A stretch of 40,846 bases of DNA from Prevotella sp. (lineage in GTDB: Bacteria; Bacteroidota; Bacteroidia; Bacteroidales; Bacteroidaceae). The stretch lies in the NCBI GenBank assembly GCA_018385335.1, contig JAHAZN010000080.1, positions 1-40,846 of the forward strand. Direction: 5' to 3'. A program made the position numbers and the translations under genes. Below the pieces are notes generated by a model. It saw nothing but the letters and a program-made list of their open reading frames with translations, did not search any database and was not told the DNA's origin. How positions within the stretch are numbered: the first letter of the stretch is position 1; each line of letters opens with the position of its first letter. Shown here one piece after another: positions 1 to 7,699 of the stretch.

Positions 1-269
1 TCAATACCTATTATATATCTTTCTTAGAGCAACGCTCCTGTGAGTTTCATTATTATTCTCTCAAAATTTTCTCACTCTTTCTGATTGCAAAATTATACGG
101 ATTCTCACTATCTTGCTCTCCAACACGCCCAAATTGAATAAATACTGCATACTTTTTTGACCTATATCAATCTACATAAAATGAAATATCAGCAAACTCT
201 TGTAGGAGAACAATAAAATGCGTATTTTTGCCATAGTTTTATCAAACTAAACATCGACAGTAAAAGAAA
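1..269. other. Left-edge AT-rich intergenic region
   Basis: No gene is visible in these 269 bases. The right part holds the promoter of the peroxidase gene. At 88-95 the minus strand reads TAATTTTG, a match to the Bacteroidetes TAnnTTTG element, and could drive a gene lying off the left edge. I found no convincing -33 partner for it. Confidence 0.5.
200..230 (+). promoter_or_regulatory. Bacteroidetes-type promoter for gpx-trxB
   Basis: TATTTTTG at 223-230 matches the TAnnTTTG element. A TTG at 200-202 lies 20 bases upstream, close to the expected -33 position. Transcription would start near 237, about 33 bases before the ATG at 270. Confidence 0.6.
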
Positions 270-821
270 ATGAAAACCATCTACGATTTCTCTGTCAAAG
301 ACAGAAAAGGAAAAGAAGTGTCACTGAAAGAGTATTCCAACGAGGTGCTTCTCATCGTCAACACTGCTACAAAATGTGGATTTACCCCTCAGTATGAAGC
401 ACTTGAACGACTATACGAGACCTATCATGCACAAGGATTTGAGATTCTCGATTTCCCCTGCAATCAGTTTGGACAGCAGGCACCTGGTCCTGATGAGACC
501 ATTCATCAGTTCTGCAAGACCACCTATGGAACGGAGTTTCCACGCTTCAAGAAGATAAAGGTCAATGGTCCTGATGCCGACCCTCTCTACCAGTTCCTCT
601 GCGAACAGAAGGGTTTTGCCGGATGGGACGACAGTCATCCGCTCACACCCGTCCTCGACGAGATGCTCAGCAAGGAGGACCCTCAATACAAAGAGAAGAA
701 TGATATCAAATGGAACTTCACCAAGTTTCTCACCAACAAGCGCGGCATGGTGGTGGCTCGTTTCGAACCCACTGAGTCGATAGAAAACATCAGTCGACAG
801 ATAGAAGAATTACTCAAATAA
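270..821 (+). CDS. Glutathione peroxidase-family (probably thioredoxin-dependent) peroxidase
   Basis: This 183-residue protein reduces hydrogen peroxide or organic hydroperoxides. The peroxidatic residue is Cys36 in NTATKCGFTP, with no selenocysteine codon. The family motif FPCNQFGQQ is at 63-70 and the WNFTKF motif at 148-153, supplying the Gln, Trp and Asn of the active site. Cys82 in the FCKT segment is a plausible resolving cysteine, as in thioredoxin-dependent relatives. There is no signal peptide, so it is cytoplasmic. Thioredoxin reductase starts only 4 bases downstream, which supports electrons coming from the thioredoxin system rather than glutathione. The electron donor is inference; the family assignment is secure. 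Confidence 0.93.
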   Translation: MKTIYDFSVKDRKGKEVSLKEYSNEVLLIVNTATKCGFTPQYEALERLYETYHAQGFEILDFPCNQFGQQAPGPDETIHQFCKTTYGTEFPRFKKIKVNGPDADPLYQFLCEQKGFAGWDDSHPLTPVLDEMLSKEDPQYKEKNDIKWNFTKFLTNKRGMVVARFEPTESIENISRQIEELLK

Positions 822-825
822 GACT

Positions 826-1758
826 ATGGAACATACAAAATGCCTCATTATCGGCAGTGGCCCTGCCGGCTATACAGCTGCCATCTATGCCTCCCGTGCT
901 AACCTGCAACCCATCGAATACTGTGGCCTGCAACCTGGCGGACAGCTCACCCAGACTACGGAGATAGAGAATTTCCCCGGTTACCCTCAAGGGGTCGATG
1001 GCAACCAGATGATGATGGAGTTGCGTGAACAGGCAGAACGTTTCGGTACGGATATCAGAGACGGACAGATTGTCAAGGTAGATTTCTCTTCTCGTCCCTA
1101 TCAGGTCACCACGGAAGAGGGCCATACACTCAGTGCCGACACGGTCATCATCGCCACAGGTGCCTCAGCCAAATACCTCGGTCTCGATGATGAGAGAAAA
1201 TACAATGGTATGGGTGTTTCTGCCTGCGCTACCTGCGACGGTTTCTTCTATCGCAAGAAGGTGGTGGCAGTAGTAGGTGGAGGAGACACCGCCTGCGAGG
1301 ATGCACTCTACCTCTCATCGCTGGCTAAGAAGGTGTACCTCATCGTACGCAAAAACTACCTGCGTGCTTCCAAGGTGATGCAGGAGCGTGTGATGAACAC
1401 CGAGAACATCGAGATTCTCTTCGAACACAACACCATCGGTCTCTTCGGCGAGAATGGTGTGGAGGGTGCTCACTTAGTAAAACGTATGGGTGAGGACGAT
1501 GAAGAGAAGGTGGATATCGCCATCGACGGCTTCTTCCTCGCTATCGGACACAAACCCAATAGCGATGTATTCAAGGAGTGGTTAGATACCGATGAGGTGG
1601 GCTACCTCAAGAAAATCGACGGCACACCACGCACCAAACTTCCCGGCATCTTTGTAGCTGGTGACGTTGCCGACCCCATCTATCGCCAGGCTATCAGCGC
1701 TGCTGGCTCCGGCTGCCAGGCAGCCATAGAGGCAGAACGTTTCCTTATGCAACAGTAA
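826..1758 (+). CDS. trxB: Thioredoxin reductase
   Basis: A 310-residue NADPH-dependent flavoprotein that reduces oxidised thioredoxin in the cytoplasm. The FAD-binding glycine motif IIGSGPAGYTAA is near residues 8-19. The redox-active CATC pair is at 134-137 in SACATCDGFF, and the NADPH-binding GGGDTA motif is at 151-156. The C-terminal FAD motif FVAGDVAD is present. Length is normal for the low-molecular-weight bacterial enzyme. It is very probably co-transcribed with the peroxidase upstream, so one transcript encodes a peroxidase and the reductase that would recharge its electron carrier. A strong hairpin follows the stop codon. Confidence 0.96.
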   Translation: MEHTKCLIIGSGPAGYTAAIYASRANLQPIEYCGLQPGGQLTQTTEIENFPGYPQGVDGNQMMMELREQAERFGTDIRDGQIVKVDFSSRPYQVTTEEGHTLSADTVIIATGASAKYLGLDDERKYNGMGVSACATCDGFFYRKKVVAVVGGGDTACEDALYLSSLAKKVYLIVRKNYLRASKVMQERVMNTENIEILFEHNTIGLFGENGVEGAHLVKRMGEDDEEKVDIAIDGFFLAIGHKPNSDVFKEWLDTDEVGYLKKIDGTPRTKLPGIFVAGDVADPIYRQAISAAGSGCQAAIEAERFLMQQ

Positions 1759-1768
1759 AATAACGACT

Positions 1769-1811
1769 CGTCCGATATTTGGAGCCATCTATCCACTCCA
1801 GATATCGGACG
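1769..1811. terminator. Bidirectional hairpin between trxB and the hybrid regulator
   Basis: Arms 1769-1784 and 1796-1811 form a 16-bp stem with a single G-U wobble and an 11-base loop. It sits between two convergent genes, where a shared terminator is expected. The T-tract after the stem is short on both strands, so classification as an intrinsic terminator rests mainly on the stem and position. Confidence 0.7.
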
Positions 1812-1824
1812 GTTTATCTACCAC

Positions 1825-3528
1825 CTATCGCTGCCTGCTCTTAATATATTCGGTGGGTTGCATACCGAAGGTTTTCTTAAAGATGGTAGCAAAATACTTG
1901 GGGTCTTTGAATCCCACCCGGTAGGCAAGATCACTCACACGCAGATCTTCCTCGTCATCGATGATACGACGCACCTCCTTCATCCTCATATCACGAATAA
2001 ATCCTCCCACACTCATTCCAGTAATAGAACGGAGCTTGTTATAGAGCGACGAACTGCTCATCCCCATCTCTTCAGCAAACGCCTCTCTGTCGTAGTCGGC
2101 ATCATCGATATGCTGACGCATACAGTCGATGGCCTTCTGAAGAAACTTATGCTCTGCATTATTTTCGGCACCGGCATGATTCACGGTCTCCTCGATGGTC
2201 TGATTACTAAACTCCCTCTGTATGCGCTGACGGTTACCTATGATATTATTGATGCGTAGGCGCAAATCACCCATCTTAAATGGTTTCTTCACATAGTCGT
2301 CGGCACCTATACGGAGTGCCTTCTCATGGTCAGCGTCCTGCGTCTTGGCAGTGAGGAGGATGATGGGCAGATGCTGGTAATCGGGCGAACTCTTCAGCCA
2401 TTCAGTAAACTTATATCCATCCATCTCTGGCATCATCACGTCGGAGATGATAAGGTCGAGGTCATGACTCTTCACCTGCTCTATTGCCTCACATCCGTTC
2501 ATGGCAGTCACCACCTTATACTGTCGCTGCAGCAACTGTTTCATGAGCAGCAAGAGTTCAGTACTGTCCTCCACGACGAGGAGTTTGTGTGCCTCTTCGT
2601 TCTGCTCTTCCTCTATCTGTCCATCCTCTTCGCTAATCACCGTCTCCATCAACTGATCATTCTCAATCATCTGCTGATAGTCGATGATGTTTCTTTCAGG
2701 CATCTTCACCTGTATGGTGTGCTCCTCATCTATCTGTGAGGGAGCGAAACTCTCCTTATTGATGGGCAGCACGATGGTAAATGTGGTGCCTTTGCCCTCT
2801 TCGCTCTCAAAAGATATCTGTCCGTTATGCAGCAACACCAGGTCGCGCGTGAGGGCGAGTCCCAAGCCGGTACCAAAGGTCTGATGCTGACGATAGTCGC
2901 CATCATAAAAACGCTCAAAGAGATGCTTCTGCCTGGCTTTAGGGATACCACTTCCATTATCCTTCACCTTAATAATAATATGGTCGTAGGTACTGTTGGT
3001 CTTCACCTCCAAGACTATCTTACCACCTTCTTCAGTATACTTTGACGCATTAGAGAGCAGGTTATAGATCATTTTGTCAAGCTTATCGGGGTCTATCCAT
3101 CCTAACATACTCTGCGGCTGACATGTGATGGAGAATTGCTGATTGCGCTTTATCATCAGTGGTTTCACGCAGATGGAAGTCTTGCGGATATAATCCATCA
3201 CATTTCCGTTGGAGACGAGGAGCTTCAGGTCGCCCGACTGCGACTTGTTGGCTTCGAGAATCTGCTGGAGAAGTCGGGTGATTCGCATGATGTTGAGCTC
3301 CATCATATCATAATAAGATGAATTCTGCGGACTCTGCTCCCTCATCATCTCTATCGAGGAGGAGAGAATGGTAAGTGGAGTGAGCACCTCGTGGGTGATA
3401 TTAGTAAATAATCTGCCCATCTCCAGTTTGTTTTTCATGTTGACGCTACGTCGGTACAGCCATCGGGAGCCATAAAAAAGCAGACTGAGCGACGAAACTA
3501 GTATGATGATTATCAAGGTCAAACCCAT
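1825..3528 (-). CDS. Hybrid two-component regulator lacking a periplasmic sensor (kinase-receiver-AraC)
   Basis: A 567-residue fusion of histidine kinase, response regulator and DNA-binding domain. In order: one membrane segment (about 3-22), a HisKA domain with the phospho-accepting His46 in THEVLTPLT, an HATPase domain with N-box LLSNASKY (157-164), DNGSGIP (190-196) and GTGLGL (219-224), a receiver domain (about 315-430) with acidic pair Glu319-Asp320, phospho-acceptor Asp363 and a conserved Lys near 414, then an AraC helix-turn-helix region (about 460-567). Family members in Bacteroidetes usually exceed 1300 residues because of a large periplasmic propeller plus Y_Y_Y sensor; here that is missing. 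All catalytic motifs look intact, so this may be a natively short form or an N-terminally truncated gene. No susC/susD pair is nearby. Confidence 0.88.
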   Translation of the reverse strand: MGLTLIIIILVSSLSLLFYGSRWLYRRSVNMKNKLEMGRLFTNITHEVLTPLTILSSSIEMMREQSPQNSSYYDMMELNIMRITRLLQQILEANKSQSGDLKLLVSNGNVMDYIRKTSICVKPLMIKRNQQFSITCQPQSMLGWIDPDKLDKMIYNLLSNASKYTEEGGKIVLEVKTNSTYDHIIIKVKDNGSGIPKARQKHLFERFYDGDYRQHQTFGTGLGLALTRDLVLLHNGQISFESEEGKGTTFTIVLPINKESFAPSQIDEEHTIQVKMPERNIIDYQQMIENDQLMETVISEEDGQIEEEQNEEAHKLLVVEDSTELLLLMKQLLQRQYKVVTAMNGCEAIEQVKSHDLDLIISDVMMPEMDGYKFTEWLKSSPDYQHLPIILLTAKTQDADHEKALRIGADDYVKKPFKMGDLRLRINNIIGNRQRIQREFSNQTIEETVNHAGAENNAEHKFLQKAIDCMRQHIDDADYDREAFAEEMGMSSSSLYNKLRSITGMSVGGFIRDMRMKEVRRIIDDEEDLRVSDLAYRVGFKDPKYFATIFKKTFGMQPTEYIKSRQR

Positions 3529-3572
3529 TTTCTTCTAATTTCGGTTATTTTTTAGGCGATTTTTTTTGTGTT

Positions 3573-3589
3573 TTCGCTCAGCGAAGATA
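3573..3589 (-). promoter_or_regulatory. Possible promoter and short inverted repeat upstream of the hybrid regulator
   Basis: The minus strand reads TATCTTCG at 3589-3582, one mismatch from TAnnTTTG, about 54 bases before the start codon. Overlapping it, 3573-3585 is a perfect 6-bp inverted repeat with a 1-base centre (TTCGCT C AGCGAA). It could be an operator or a hairpin at the 5' end of the transcript. No good -33 element was found. Confidence 0.4.
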
Positions 3590-3746
3590 CATAAAATCTC
3601 TCAAACTGGTATATTTTTCACCCTGATATTTGATGGAAATAGTCAAAAAAGGTAGAAAAACTGAGATTTTAGTTCAAAAATTGCCAAAATCACGCATTCT
3701 AAACATCTTTTAATAAAACATCTACCTTATATTGAAATTTTCTTCT

Positions 3747-3873
3747 TACCTTTGCAATGTCATTAAGAAATTACACATCATTATAGATTTTAATGGTTAA
3801 GGTTTATGGTTGATTAATTTGTTTAAAAGTATCATTGAAAAGCCGCGTTGTGAAACGGGGCTTTTTTTCTTTT
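3747..3873 (+). ncRNA. Candidate small RNA of about 110 nt (promoter element plus intrinsic terminator)
   Basis: TACCTTTG at 3747-3754 matches the Bacteroidetes -7 element and would start RNA near 3761. A textbook intrinsic terminator ends at about 3873. In between there is no frame longer than the six-codon MVKVYG (3793-3813), and no plus-strand gene follows, so this is not an obvious leader of something downstream. The -33 element is weak: the nearest TTG is only 12 bases upstream. A small RNA is the simplest reading but remains a prediction. Confidence 0.4.
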
Positions 3874-3881
3874 ATATCCAT
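3804..3881 (-). CDS. Possible 25-residue small protein (speculative)
   Basis: An ATG at 3881 opens a 25-codon frame beginning MDIKEKKPRF and ending QINQP, rich in Lys and Arg. An AAAGGA stretch lies 4 bases before the ATG. About 60 bases upstream the minus strand has TATCTTTG (3948-3941). The frame runs straight through the plus-strand terminator hairpin, so its sequence is constrained by that too, and coding is uncertain. A longer in-frame extension upstream of the promoter is unlikely to be translated. No family is recognised. Confidence 0.2.
   Translation of the reverse strand: MDIKEKKPRFTTRLFNDTFKQINQP
3838..3873 (+). terminator. Intrinsic terminator
   Basis: AAAAGCC (3838-3844) pairs with GGCTTTT (3859-3865). 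After a single G-G mismatch, CGTT (3846-3849) pairs with AACG (3854-3857) around a GTGA loop. A T-rich run continues to 3873. On the minus strand the downstream run is only four T, so it would terminate better in the plus direction. Confidence 0.75.
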
Positions 3882-3940
3882 AATGTCCTTTCTTTCATAA
3901 AAAATATACAACTCATTGTTAGTATCTACTAAAGTAAGTG

Positions 3941-3975
3941 CAAAGATAGGTATTTTTGCAACAAAACAGCACAAA
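3941..3975 (-). promoter_or_regulatory. Candidate minus-strand promoter
   Basis: On the minus strand TTTG (3975-3972), 23 bases, then TATCTTTG (3948-3941). The spacing is a few bases longer than in the best examples in this window. RNA would start near 3934, cover the 25-codon frame, and could continue toward the hybrid regulator gene. Confidence 0.4.
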
Positions 3976-4219
3976 CCATATTTTTTTTCATCGCAACGTT
4001 CCTCCCCCATAGGTCATCGACCACATATTACATATATGTATATATACCAACAACTCGAGAATAAGTAGCGATAAGGTATCGGCAACAGTATCACCCCACC
4101 CTCCATCTCTTTTACGTGTGCATCAACGTATCTGCCTACCCTATTGATGAGAATAAAGAAAGAGTGCTAACACGGTGATATGTTTGACTATTGGCTTGTA
4201 ACTAAGATATTGGCATTGC

Positions 4220-5632
4220 CTATTTCTTTAGGAGAAGGAGACCAAAGAAGGTGAGTGTTCCGTTGAGTATGAGGAGTTCGTAGCCCATGTGATAGTCAGC
4301 AAAGAGGATAGCTACCTTGTCAATGCCGAAGGAGAGAATGGGCGAGACGATGGCTACTGCCGGTACATAACGGTCTGTCACACCCCATGGGGTGAACAGG
4401 GAGAAGGCGAAGAGCCCAAGGAGCGGTCCGTAGGTATAACCACAGAGCACATAGACGGCATCGATGACACTCGATGTATCTACAGCCCTGAAAAGCAGGA
4501 TAAAGCCGAGGAAGAAAAGACAGCAGAGGAGATGGACCCTGCGACGCAACGTCACATCGTTCTCCCTACGATAGATATCAACACAACAGCTTGTGGTGAG
4601 AGCTGTCAGTGCCGAGTCGGCACTGCTGAAGGAGGCGGCTACAACGCCCAGGGTGAAGAGAACGACCACCATATAGCCCAGACGCCCTGTAGCAGCGAAC
4701 ATAGGAAGGAGTTCATCACCTTTGCCAGGCAGTGGGAGCCCCTGTTGCTGTGCAAGCATGACAAGTAGCAGGCCGAGGGTTAGCAACAAGAGATTGAAGG
4801 GCACAAAGGCCAAGCCATAGACACACATATCTTTCTGCGCCGCACGGAGGTTCTTACACGTGAGGTTCTTCTGCATCATATCCTGATCGAGACCTGTCAT
4901 GACGATGACGACGAACATTCCGCTGAGCAGCTGTTTCCAGAAGTAATGCGGTGAGGAGACATCATCGGTGATGAAGATGCGTGACATACCGCTCTGCTCT
5001 ATGCAGGGGATGAGCTGTTCCCATGACAGATGGAGGGCGTGCATCGCCTGCACAAAGATGACGATGATAGCAAGGAGCATACAGGTGGTCTGCAACACAT
5101 CGGTCCACACCAAGGTCTTGATGCCGCCTCGCTGGGTGTAGAGATAGATAAAGGTGATGAGCATGACTGCCGTGAGGGCAAAGGGACAGCCCCACTGCTC
5201 GAGGATGAGTTCGTGGAGGAGGAAACAGACGACATAGAACTTAACAGCAGCACCAGTCATCTTGGAAAGGAGGAAGAAGGAGGCGCCCGTGAGCCTACTG
5301 CGGCGCCCTAAACGCAGTTCGAGGTAGGCATAGATAGTGGTGAGATTGAGCCGATAGTAGAGCGGTAACAGGACGAAGGCAATGACTAAATAGCCGAGGA
5401 TGAAACCGAGACACATCTGCAGATAGGTCATCTGCTGTGTCATCACCATCCCAGGCACCGACACCACCGACACACCACTCACCGATGCCCCTATCATACC
5501 ATATGCCACCATCATCCATGGCGAGCGTCGTCCTGCACGGAAGAAAGCGGTGTTGTCTTGCTTTGGCGCTGTCATCCTACTAAGGAGAACCAACGCCAAA
5601 GCATAGAACAAGAGTGCTACTGCCATGCCCAT
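4220..5632 (-). CDS. Sodium:solute symporter (SSS family)
   Basis: A 470-residue inner-membrane protein with about 12-13 hydrophobic segments. The N-terminal region GMIGASVSGVSVVSVPGMV followed by a second amphipathic pair, and the central RGGIKTLVWTDVLQT motif, are typical of SSS sodium-coupled transporters. The substrate cannot be read from sequence. The start ATG (5632-5630) overlaps the TGA stop (5634-5632) of the DUF2264 gene upstream by one base, so translation is probably coupled. The partner being a secreted carbohydrate-type enzyme suggests the symporter imports a sugar, uronate or similar product; that is inference. Confidence 0.9.
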   Translation of the reverse strand: MGMAVALLFYALALVLLSRMTAPKQDNTAFFRAGRRSPWMMVAYGMIGASVSGVSVVSVPGMVMTQQMTYLQMCLGFILGYLVIAFVLLPLYYRLNLTTIYAYLELRLGRRSRLTGASFFLLSKMTGAAVKFYVVCFLLHELILEQWGCPFALTAVMLITFIYLYTQRGGIKTLVWTDVLQTTCMLLAIIVIFVQAMHALHLSWEQLIPCIEQSGMSRIFITDDVSSPHYFWKQLLSGMFVVIVMTGLDQDMMQKNLTCKNLRAAQKDMCVYGLAFVPFNLLLLTLGLLLVMLAQQQGLPLPGKGDELLPMFAATGRLGYMVVVLFTLGVVAASFSSADSALTALTTSCCVDIYRRENDVTLRRRVHLLCCLFFLGFILLFRAVDTSSVIDAVYVLCGYTYGPLLGLFAFSLFTPWGVTDRYVPAVAIVSPILSFGIDKVAILFADYHMGYELLILNGTLTFFGLLLLKK

Positions 5633-7689
5633 CAGCTAAAGACAATGGTCTTTGTGGTCCCATCGGCCAGGGTAACAGTGACGGAACATTGGTCCTTACT
5701 TACCTTTATGCGTTTCACAGCGCTGAGCTGCTTGACAGAGAGGCCCGCCCCTGCCTCACTCTTAGAGAAGAGTTGGAGGGTGATGAGGAGATGCTTTCCG
5801 CTGCTCATCTTCTGTCGGAGCATGGGTACCACACACTGATGACTCACGGGATGAAGACCTTCTGTCTTGACGATATCTACAGGGGCGCTCCATCCAAGGA
5901 GGGGAATCATGGAGAGCTCATACTCGCCATTGCTACACACCACAGCAGAGTCGCGCTGTCTATTGATGGCGAGGCGTCGGGTGGTGAAATCGAGCTGACG
6001 ACCATGCTCATCACATCGCTGAGCGAGAGCATAGTGACCAAGACTCACCTCTGTCTCCCTGTCGAGCGTCACCCTATCGACACGCAAGATACCATCGGGC
6101 AGGGTGATATCGTTCAACTCATAGCTGATGTTCTTGTTGGTTTCGAGTACTGCCTCGCGGTGATACACCTCATTGTCGAAGTTCTTGATATCATAGAGGC
6201 GGAGGACCTCCCACTGTCCCTTGTCATTGAGCGTGGCATAATTCATTGACACCTCACCTCTCTGTCCGTCAGCCATCCAGGGGAAGGCGGTGTTATAAGC
6301 CAACTTATTATAGTTTTCGGAAGAGCGGAACTTCTGCCAGTCGCCAGCCACTGTCTCATGACACCATGAGCGCATCTCAGAGCATCCGCTGTTAGGATAG
6401 TTGGTAACGAGAAGTCCGGTGGAGGGATGGAACCTGTTATACACCTTCCCCTGCTTCATCTCGTCCTTCCATGGACCTTCGTTCTCCGTAGAGCTCCAGT
6501 AGTGCGACGACTCAGGCAGCAGGAGGGAGAGAAACGCCTTGCCCATCCAATAGACACTCCCTCGACAGCTGTAGATCTGCACACAGGGAGCGAAGGGTCC
6601 GTAGAATCCCATCGTGGGCACGCCATTCTCAAGGAAATCGGGGTGCTGCACAAACTGCAGGAGCGTGGCAGAGGCAATCCTTCTGAGCCATCCATAGTTG
6701 ACTCCTTCTATCCCGGCCCACTCTAAGAGCGGCAGCGGTGTGACAGAGGCAAAGCGGTAACAGACGCTGCGCCCCCACATGTTCATCTTTCCGTCGCGTG
6801 CAAACATATAAGGATAGCTATAAAGCAGGTCGCGCGAGTTGTTGACAAAGCGTTCGGCAAGCCGCTGATAGATATCGTCGGCAAACCCCCATTTCTTATT
6901 GGGTCTCATCTGCTGAGCAAAGAGTTTAGCCCAGAGGGGACCATAGCTCTGATATGCCCACATGCTATAATAATCGTAGGCAGGCGCATCGTTATACCAC
7001 CCCTCGCCACGGTATCTGTCGAGGAGTTTCTCCAACCAGTTGACCATCTTCTTCTCATCTACCTCATAGCCTTGTGACTTGAGGAAACTAAGGGAGAAGA
7101 CATTGAAGAACATCCAGTTGGAATCGATGGTCGGTCCCTCTCCATAACTCTTGATGGTGGCAGCCAGGCGGTCTTTCTCCTCCTGGGGCAATGGTCTCCA
7201 CACCACCTCCTCAGCCACCCTCATGGAGAAGGCGATGGCACTCAGTTCGAGGGTTGTCTGACTGGGCCCTCCCTTCTGATGGGGGATATAGTTCTTGCTC
7301 TTGGGGTTGGAGATAGCCATGAGCTGATGACGATAGTAGTCGGCCACCTTGATGCCATGAAGGGTGAGGTCGGGGTTCTCCCTTAATAGAGGAGCGGCAA
7401 CAAAAAGGGTGCGCGCCAGTCCTTCGAGCTTAGCTACCTTGGTGTCGTAGTCGTTTCTGGGGTAAGTCTTTTCCAACTGCTTAGGGAAATACATGGGGTC
7501 GTCGAGGGTGTTGATATAGTTGAAGGCTCCCTCAAGCATCCACGTAGCAGCTTCTATCCAGTGGTGTCTTGTCACACCCGTATAAGGACTTTTCTCATAG
7601 TCAGGCTGATGGAGCTGGAAGGTCTGACTGATAGCCATGGCACTCACCGCCACGAAGGATACAAAAAATAAGCAAACGAGTTTTTTCAT
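5632..7689 (-). CDS. Secreted DUF2264-family protein
   Basis: A 685-residue protein with an N-terminal signal peptide (MKKLVCLFFVSFVAVSAMA). The body matches DUF2264: HWIEAATWMLEGA near the N-terminus, an EGLARTLF segment, SNWMFFNVFSLSFLKSQGYEVDE and GWYNDAPAYDYYSMWAYQ. The family has an alpha/alpha-toroid region and is linked to polysaccharide or glycan degradation, but I cannot give the reaction. I chose the ATG at 7689 because it directly starts the signal peptide and lies 10 bases after the mfd stop; an in-frame ATG at 7749 would add 20 polar residues and overlap mfd by about 50 bases. It precedes and overlaps the symporter gene. Confidence 0.85.
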   Translation of the reverse strand: MKKLVCLFFVSFVAVSAMAISQTFQLHQPDYEKSPYTGVTRHHWIEAATWMLEGAFNYINTLDDPMYFPKQLEKTYPRNDYDTKVAKLEGLARTLFVAAPLLRENPDLTLHGIKVADYYRHQLMAISNPKSKNYIPHQKGGPSQTTLELSAIAFSMRVAEEVVWRPLPQEEKDRLAATIKSYGEGPTIDSNWMFFNVFSLSFLKSQGYEVDEKKMVNWLEKLLDRYRGEGWYNDAPAYDYYSMWAYQSYGPLWAKLFAQQMRPNKKWGFADDIYQRLAERFVNNSRDLLYSYPYMFARDGKMNMWGRSVCYRFASVTPLPLLEWAGIEGVNYGWLRRIASATLLQFVQHPDFLENGVPTMGFYGPFAPCVQIYSCRGSVYWMGKAFLSLLLPESSHYWSSTENEGPWKDEMKQGKVYNRFHPSTGLLVTNYPNSGCSEMRSWCHETVAGDWQKFRSSENYNKLAYNTAFPWMADGQRGEVSMNYATLNDKGQWEVLRLYDIKNFDNEVYHREAVLETNKNISYELNDITLPDGILRVDRVTLDRETEVSLGHYALAQRCDEHGRQLDFTTRRLAINRQRDSAVVCSNGEYELSMIPLLGWSAPVDIVKTEGLHPVSHQCVVPMLRQKMSSGKHLLITLQLFSKSEAGAGLSVKQLSAVKRIKVSKDQCSVTVTLADGTTKTIVFS

Positions 7690-7699
7690 TGTGGGTATT

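Larger units (their letters stand above)
3529..4219. other. Gene-poor 690-base intergenic region
   Basis: This AT-rich stretch separates the hybrid regulator from the 3' end of the symporter gene; both are on the minus strand. It contains a candidate short terminated transcript on the plus strand and a minus-strand promoter with a 25-codon reading frame, both listed separately. A plus-strand TATTTTTG at 3951-3958 abuts the minus-strand element without a clear -33 box. I see nothing interpretable from about 3980 to 4219, and no obvious terminator for the symporter. Confidence 0.5.

Noticed and set aside
3804..4010. A 68-codon minus-strand frame extending upstream of the 25-codon frame
   Set aside because: Its first half lies upstream of or within the predicted promoter, so it would not be transcribed; only the last 25 codons remain as a speculative candidate.
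4029..4040. Palindrome TACATATATGTA
   Set aside because: Short AT-only palindrome in AT-rich intergenic DNA; expected by chance and without a gene start nearby.
1825..7689. A polysaccharide utilisation locus linking the hybrid regulator with DUF2264 and the symporter
   Set aside because: No SusC/SusD pair or glycoside hydrolase is present, and the regulator is separated by about 690 bases; the link is only proximity.
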